A stretch of DNA of 64,000 nucleotides from Phytoseiulus persimilis (Eukaryota > Arthropoda > Arachnida > Mesostigmata > Phytoseiidae): contig CM075102.1 of the NCBI GenBank assembly GCA_037576195.1, forward strand, positions 19,278,745 through 19,342,744. The letters run 5' to 3'. Both the position numbers and the translations under genes were made by a program. A model generated the notes under the pieces. The model did no database searches and was not told the DNA's origin. It saw only the letters and a list, made by a program, of their open reading frames with translations. This document shows, in pieces, positions 58,201 through 64,000 of the stretch. Position 1 is the first letter of the stretch. Every line of letters starts with the position of its first letter.

Positions 58201-61200
58201 AGTGGATATCTCCCACAGTAGCTGCCGCGGTCGTCTGTTGAAATTGGGAGCCCTTGGCAAACAGGTTCATCTGGAACGCAACGAAATCGTGTGGAGGATC
58301 GAGAGGATTCAGAGCTCTCACAATGGATCCGGTACTTGGCGAGCGATCGGATTACTTTCCAAATGACAGTTATTCAATTCCGGTCGGCTATCCTTCATAG
58401 CACGGGAGCTATTTTCCTAAACAAGACCGGAGCATCTCTCCGATTTCCTCTGGGAACGATTGGCATGATATTGGAGAGTGGTACATTACTACAACGCATG
58501 AAAATTGGTGCTTCTCGCTCAACTGAGTCATTCCACATGTTGTTCCAGGGCAATGGCTTTATACTTACAGTCAATAAACTTTGTCGCCGGATAACGATCC
58601 CAGCAAAGCGAACGTCGGCTGTTCGCGCTATCCACGGCTGGCTCACTTCAGGGACAATCAACGAGTTCCGTAATCGATCGGAAGCCAGCCCCTATTTTCA
58701 GTCTTGCCATCACCCGGAGACGCCATTGGGTTCGCTCCGACATATGTCGAATCTCCGGAATGCTCCGAATGCAAAGGAAGAACGACCGAGTCAGAGGAAA
58801 CGTACTCCAGCTCAGTTCGGTCCTGGTTTATTGTCGACGATTCCTCAATCGATCGTCAGAGATGAGCAATAATATCCCTCGATTCTAATCAACTTCAATA
58901 ATGCTGTGAGTGATCGGATGAGCCGTTACATAGGAACCAACAGGGATCGCCTCCGCGGCTGCGATCCTGAATTCAGAGTCAATGAGAGCTCTGACCTTGA
59001 AATACCATGCGTGGCCACTCGATCTGAAACGATTCCCATGTCGGTTGAGCCGAGAGCATATGCCCTCCTCCTCTGCCGTCTCCGGTTCTCCTTTTGACTT
59101 GGCTGAGGGAAACGTTCGTGCTCTCGGCCCTCACCCTGGAGCTGAGTCACACTCAACGATTCTACGAACTCCGGCGGCGTGCTCGGCACGCCACACCACA
59201 CTCCAGTTCTGCGGTGACCCGCTGAGGTTTCTGCGCGGAATCATCGCTCCCCGATTCATCCAGAAACACCGACGAAGCATGGCGATAAACGGTGTTTGAA
59301 GCCCACGGTTGAAAATTCCTTCGTCGAACCTCAGGCTCCCACCAGCCTCACGTGTCCTCGAAGGAGCTCTCCTTCGCTCTGACGAATCCGCAAATCCCAG
59401 TTGGCTCGTGCCGTCAAAAAAAACTAGGTCAGAGAAGTTTTTGCCCTACGCACGAGTTTAGCCGCCAGCACGACGTTGGTCAAGACGTCGTTGTGGTGGG
59501 TGGCGGCGTCGGCGTAGGCAACGACGAAGAAACCAAACAACTGCGACTCAGGTTTGGAGCTGATGACCGAAATCCCTCAGGGGTAAATTTCTGGCTTGCC
59601 ATACTCCCTGTGAACCAAAACGATAGCAGGGATTGTTGAGAGCGGCTACGAACCGGGAGTCCGATCTGGATGTGTGCTTCAGGGCCGATCCGAAAGACCT
59701 TGACTATCGACGCAAACAATCGAAACATCATGAGTTCTAAACCGCCATCAAGGACTTCGCACATCGTCAATTTGTATCAGAATCCCATTGATCGGATGGA
59801 GTCGAGCTCGCAGCACTCGAGCCTTAAATTGACTGAGGCGATGGACGGGAGTCACTTACCGATTTAATCAGGGGAGAAATTGTGAGCAGGTGTTCCAAGC
59901 ACGGTGTTCACATCTTACCTTGAATGATGACTCTGCGCTCGAGAATCGCCAAAGCTTAGCGTGATTTTGACTCGGATATCACGCTGCCGATTGATATTTC
60001 TCAGGGGTGGATCTCCGGATTATCATTTCCCAGAGACGTAAACTATGGCAGAGATAGATGAGAACAGATATAAACTTGGAGAGCCCGCTTGACGCGGAGC
60101 CGAAGACCAAACGGAGGCAACGAGAGCTTATTCGAGATCATCTCGCTTTCTTCCGGTATCTATTCCCTGGATTCTCAGAGTTCAGAGCTCGGAGCCCGCT
60201 GTGGGCAGTACATTATGCAGATGCGTTGCAAGTGAAGAGAATATCCTAGCCGTCACTGAAGGATTCTCTTTGTAGCTGAGTTCTCGATCGTATCGCCAGT
60301 TTCCATCCCATTGTGATTCGTGGAACTCCCCGAAAATAATTTCCGTGGAGCTCATCACCTAAGGTAGTAGATAGTCGTAAATGACAGCCTTTCACCCATT
60401 CTTCGGATACCCCAGAACCAGTACATCGGATCTGCCGGTCATCTTGAGCTCCCTGGATGGATGGCTCCTCATCTTTCTCCCAATTCCGGGGTTATCCAAG
60501 GCGAGCTGCCGTACCACGGAATACGACCAAAACGACACAAGGAAATCGATCACGACACTACAGAGGATTCCGCATCACTACCTCATTCAACTCTCCCATC
60601 TACGGGCGGTCTTGTCCCTCATGGTCGGAACCACCTGACACTCTCGGGGAAGTTCTGGTCATGCACCTGAAACATTCTTCATCATCCTCTGGTGGAACCC
60701 ATATAAGGAAAGGACGCCCTGTATCCGTGTGAGAACCCGTCGATCGGCTCGGGAACCTCCGTGTAGTTTATCATGAAGTATCAGTCGATCAAATTCTCCC
60801 ATGCAGTGCCCGAGTTCGACCGATATATCCAGAGTCAGGCGTCATCTTGATCAAGAGATCCCCGAGGAAAGCTCATGACATAATCCGCCTTGCTGCATCG
60901 AGCCCTATGAGATGTCTCGGATTTCTTTGACCGCAGCCGATGCCTCATCGGAAGACATTTGGTGATCACTGATCACCCATTTTGGGTTGAGTCATAGTGC
61001 TCAATCTCTGAGATACCTGTCCGGTGCTCTCGACCATTCGGGCATGCCCCAACAAACTTCTCAAAGTTGATTCCCCCATCCGTGCCTTCGTCGAATACTG
61101 TGCCATTCCAGGAATTCAGATTGATCCCCGCGAACATCACAAGGAAAACAGCCTCTACTGTTTCCTCAGGGCGTATGTTTCCGTAAGCATCAAAAGCCGT

Positions 61201-61399
61201 AGATCAAATGACGAAGAAAAAGCCGGAAAGGAAACCACTGGCATATCTGATCAGCTCGGAGGACGCTTCCCAACGCACTCTTCCACAACCCCCCTGTACC
61301 CATGTGAGCAACGTTCAGATGGGTATTCAACCCTTCACGGTTAGGTCTCTTTCCGATTGCTGCCGCGACCAGTGGCGATGAGGCAGGCAGGGCACGTAC

Positions 61400-62060
61400 G
61401 GTAAATGCTGTTGTCTCTGTGCGCTCTGTTTGCTGCTAGCCGGTTCGCTGTTGCCAACATTCATCCAGTGCATTGACCTCGTACGACGTCTCGGTGGCCG
61501 CTAGCGGCGGTGCCAGTGCTGCTCTTGGTGCGGCTGACGACGCCGCCGTGACTGCGGCTTCCATCCTCGACGGCGATCGTGGTGTGCCCCGCGTGATCCC
61601 GCCGTACTCCCTCGGGTTTGAATTTTGGCGCGCTACCGCCGCGGCGCTGGCGTCACCGAGCGGCATCCATTGGCTGCACAGCGGATTCCCGTGAATTCTC
61701 GCCGATTCTCGCGAGAGACGCGGAGGCCGAGTTTGTCAGTCAAGCAAGTAGGCAGGCAGCCGAGACATTTGGTTGGTTGTTGGCGCTGTGTTGAGCGAGC
61801 TGGTGTGCAGGCAGCAGCATTGTGAAGCTGGACACTTAGACATTGCTGGCTCGACTTAATTGTTGAACGTGGAAGCTCGAAGTGAGCGAGCTAGTCGGCC
61901 AGCTGAAATATCCTAAAAAATTGTGCGCCACTGAAACAACTCCACGAGTTGTGTGAACCAAACGACTGATTCGCCGAAAAGGTAAATTTTCGATGCCCTT
62001 AGCTGAATTTGCACCTTGAGGGACGGCCGCCATTGTTCGTCGCACGTTCTCTCATCCGAT
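61400..62060. promoter_or_regulatory. CpG-rich, alanine-coding stretch; possible promoter or first-exon region
   Basis: GC and CpG content rise here. The minus strand has a 76-codon ATG frame (61,436-61,666, Ala/Pro/Ser-rich) and the plus strand a 73-codon frame of similar composition. A YY1/Pleiohomeotic-type GCCGCCATTGTT lies at 62,026-62,037. Such features are common around 5' ends of animal genes, but there is no identified downstream exon. Confidence 0.2.
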
Positions 62061-63744
62061 GCACGGGCAAAGAGTGAGCTTCCAGCGGGAGTTCTGGGCC
62101 GAATCGGATGCCTTCCGAGTCCCGGGTCGCGTGCTTGCATGGAAGCACGAGAGGCCACGGGCGATCCGGATCATGCCTTCGACGTAGTCCTAGCTCACGG
62201 AGGAATCTCGCTTTCGGAGTCTTCGATTCCTTCTTGATGGCGAAAGCAGCTCTTGCGGATGCAATCCATGCGGTGAGACCTATTCTGTCGATGACGACGA
62301 GCACTAAGCGATAAACACGCGTTTTCGATCGACATCCGAAATAGGCCACGACGCATATCAGCGCGTTCGAGTGTTTTATTCAGGAGGGGTTTCGAGAAAA
62401 CCGTCGACCATGCGAGCTATCAACGGTTGGCCGTTCCGCGGAACATTTCCGGTTCCAAGGTTGTTTCATTGCATCCCCAGCGAGAACCAAAGAAGGCCTG
62501 AGTCGAAACTCGTGTCGTAGCGGGCTCACGTCGACTTCGTTCCAAAAAGCTCCGTTCGAACCCCGATACATATGGATCATATCTGCGGAGCTTGGCATTG
62601 GATGAAACTCTGATGGTAATAGAAGCTGTTTGCGAGCTAAGAACGAAGAACTGTCGACGCAGTAGCTGAGAACTTCGCAGGAATCGTGGGCGATCAGTTC
62701 TAGGAGTTTCCCATGACGTAAAAGCTCTTTGGAGGAGGGAGGGAACCTCCCTCTCTCTGAAGGTCCGGGCTCTCGTGGATTCGGGCACTCTGCCAGCAGC
62801 CTGCCTGGTTTCTCGGGTTTCGCAGAGCCTCGCATGGATTGAAATCTGCTGGAAGGAAATTCGAGGTACTTCGCTCCACAATGACTTGCTGTCTGCTAAA
62901 AATAATTCTAGGCAGCGATGGCGAGCTGAGCGTTCGCTTCCAGTTTCTCGATTTGGACGTCGTAGCGTACGCAATCCGTCCCGGAGCCGATTGGGCCTTG
63001 AATGACTGGACTCGCCCACGGCAGCGGAGGCCTCCCTTTAAACTCACTGCTGTGATCTCACGCTTGCTCGACTGCATTCTTTACCATCGCTGCCGACTCT
63101 CGGGTTTAGCGGTTTTTCGCATACCATTATTCCTGCCACGAATCCGTCGCTTCCGTACGGGACGTAGGCTGGTGGTCTGCGTGCGACAATGTCTCAAACA
63201 CGTTCCAAATAGTTCCAAGCGGCAACGTTTTTGTTTATTCACCGGATTCGCGTTATTATGTTCTATTCCAATAAGGGAAATGGAATACGAGTACTTACGT
63301 TGCGGTGATGACTGTAACGCTAGACTGCTCATGAATTATTTCTGCGGATACGCTGGAATCGAGAGAGCTCGCTCGAAACCCGTGTCTGTACAGTTGGATT
63401 CGCGAACATGTATTTATCAATCGTCCCGTCAATGGCTCCAAGCGCGTCGACTTATTCTCGTTCCGATCATAGGCTTGGTTCGCCAGTTGATCTGTCCGCC
63501 TGTGAAGTCCCGATAGGCTGTTCTGGCGAGCGGCTGGAACGCAGCTTGGACACAGCTGAACAAAGAAAGGACTACGGCGAGCGTCCTTGCCAACTCTAGT
63601 AGTGGTGCTTCTTATATTGCTGCCACCGCTGGGCTTTGCCAAAAAAGTCGACGAATGGAGGGAAACCGAAAAACTCTCGGCGACAAATGACGTTGGCGCC
63701 CGTTTGAAAACTGCGGAAGTTTCTGCTTACTCACTCACTCACTG

Positions 63745-63870
63745 CATCGGTCGGTTGCTTGCCCGCTCGCTTGGTCGTCCGGCTGGCTCGTTGGTTGGTT
63801 GGATCTTCCAAAGATCGTCACGCGGCGTCTTCTGTTCCGCCACCGCCACACCAACGAACGGCCGCAGAAG
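63745..63870. repeat. GC-rich 4-nt-phased cassette, copy C
   Basis: GCTTGCCCGCTCGCTTGG and GGCTGGCTCGTTGGTTGGTTGG words occupy the left part, and CCAACGAACGG of opposite polarity follows about 60 bp later. This is the same layout as the cassettes at 337-500 and 18,511-18,684. Confidence 0.35.
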
Positions 63871-64000
63871 CATCAGAAGATGTAGAAGGGACAGAAATGG
63901 GTTACACGGCCAATGCGCTCGCTCGCTGTTGCGACTTGGCGCGTTTGCCACCGCATCATCCGACCTGAGCACATTTTGACTATCCTTGAGGTTACCAGCC

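Larger units (their letters stand above)
55218..64000. other. Gene-poor region; no recognised gene
   Basis: I found no nameable gene on either strand between AUH and the right edge. Open frames of 60-225 codons are frequent and overlapping, mostly with GTG or TTG starts. A 61-codon minus-strand frame at 55,405-55,590 and a plus-strand stretch near 56,485-56,690 translate into protein-like text, but so do their antisense frames, so I do not call them. No rRNA, tRNA or intact transposable element was seen. Confidence 0.5.

Noticed and set aside
59481..59520. VVVVGGGVGVG peptide resembling a dinucleotide-binding motif
   Set aside because: Encoded by a GTG/GGC low-complexity stretch, with no oxidoreductase sequence in register before or after it.
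59640..59790. FRADPKDLDYRR text resembling the C-terminal part of GMC oxidoreductases
   Set aside because: Only a dozen residues resemble the family, stops flank it, and the required N-terminal domain is missing.

Overview
The window is animal nuclear DNA. Genes are split by short GT-AG introns, some poly(A) signals can be recognised, base composition is balanced, and the encoded proteins are metazoan. The compact genes, short introns (77-269 nt), intron-poor POLE2 and roughly even GC content suggest an arthropod, perhaps a mite such as a phytoseiid. That assignment is inference; nothing in the window fixes the species.

Layout. Positions 1-45,200 are gene-poor. Open frames are abundant there on both strands but recognisable coding sequence is almost absent. 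Two exon-like pieces stand out, both on the minus strand. One, at 23,881-24,246, ends in the glycine-loop start of a polo-like kinase and runs into a canonical donor. The other is an unidentified exon ending at 28,236. The rest is unique-looking sequence with many simple repeats: trinucleotide CAA/CAG and GTT/CTG tracts, GC-rich cassettes with a 4-nt phase, a 12-G run and a C22A9 run. A CTCF-type motif lies about 520 bp upstream of the polo-like kinase ATG.

Positions 45,240-55,037 form a dense cluster of three housekeeping genes. RALGAPB (+, 13 coding exons, 1438 aa) is the beta subunit of the Ral GTPase-activating complex. POLE2 (-, one coding exon, 528 aa) is the B subunit of DNA polymerase epsilon. 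AUH (+, three exons, 286 aa) is mitochondrial methylglutaconyl-CoA hydratase. RALGAPB and POLE2 converge on an AT-rich spacer that carries poly(A) signals for both strands within 13 bp. POLE2 and AUH diverge from a 497-bp shared promoter that contains a consensus E2F site, as expected for a replication gene.

Positions 55,038-64,000 contain the AUH poly(A) signal and then no gene I can name. There are a few protein-like open frames, a GC- and CpG-rich alanine-coding stretch at 61.4-62.0 kb, and another 4-nt-phased cassette near the right edge.

The three complete genes are independent housekeeping functions (Ral signalling, DNA replication, leucine catabolism), linked only by position and shared control or termination sequence. 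I found no new multi-gene system. The best leads are the orphan kinase exon beside a large apparent intron, the repeated hairpin-capable cassettes, and two or three exon-like fragments of unknown identity.
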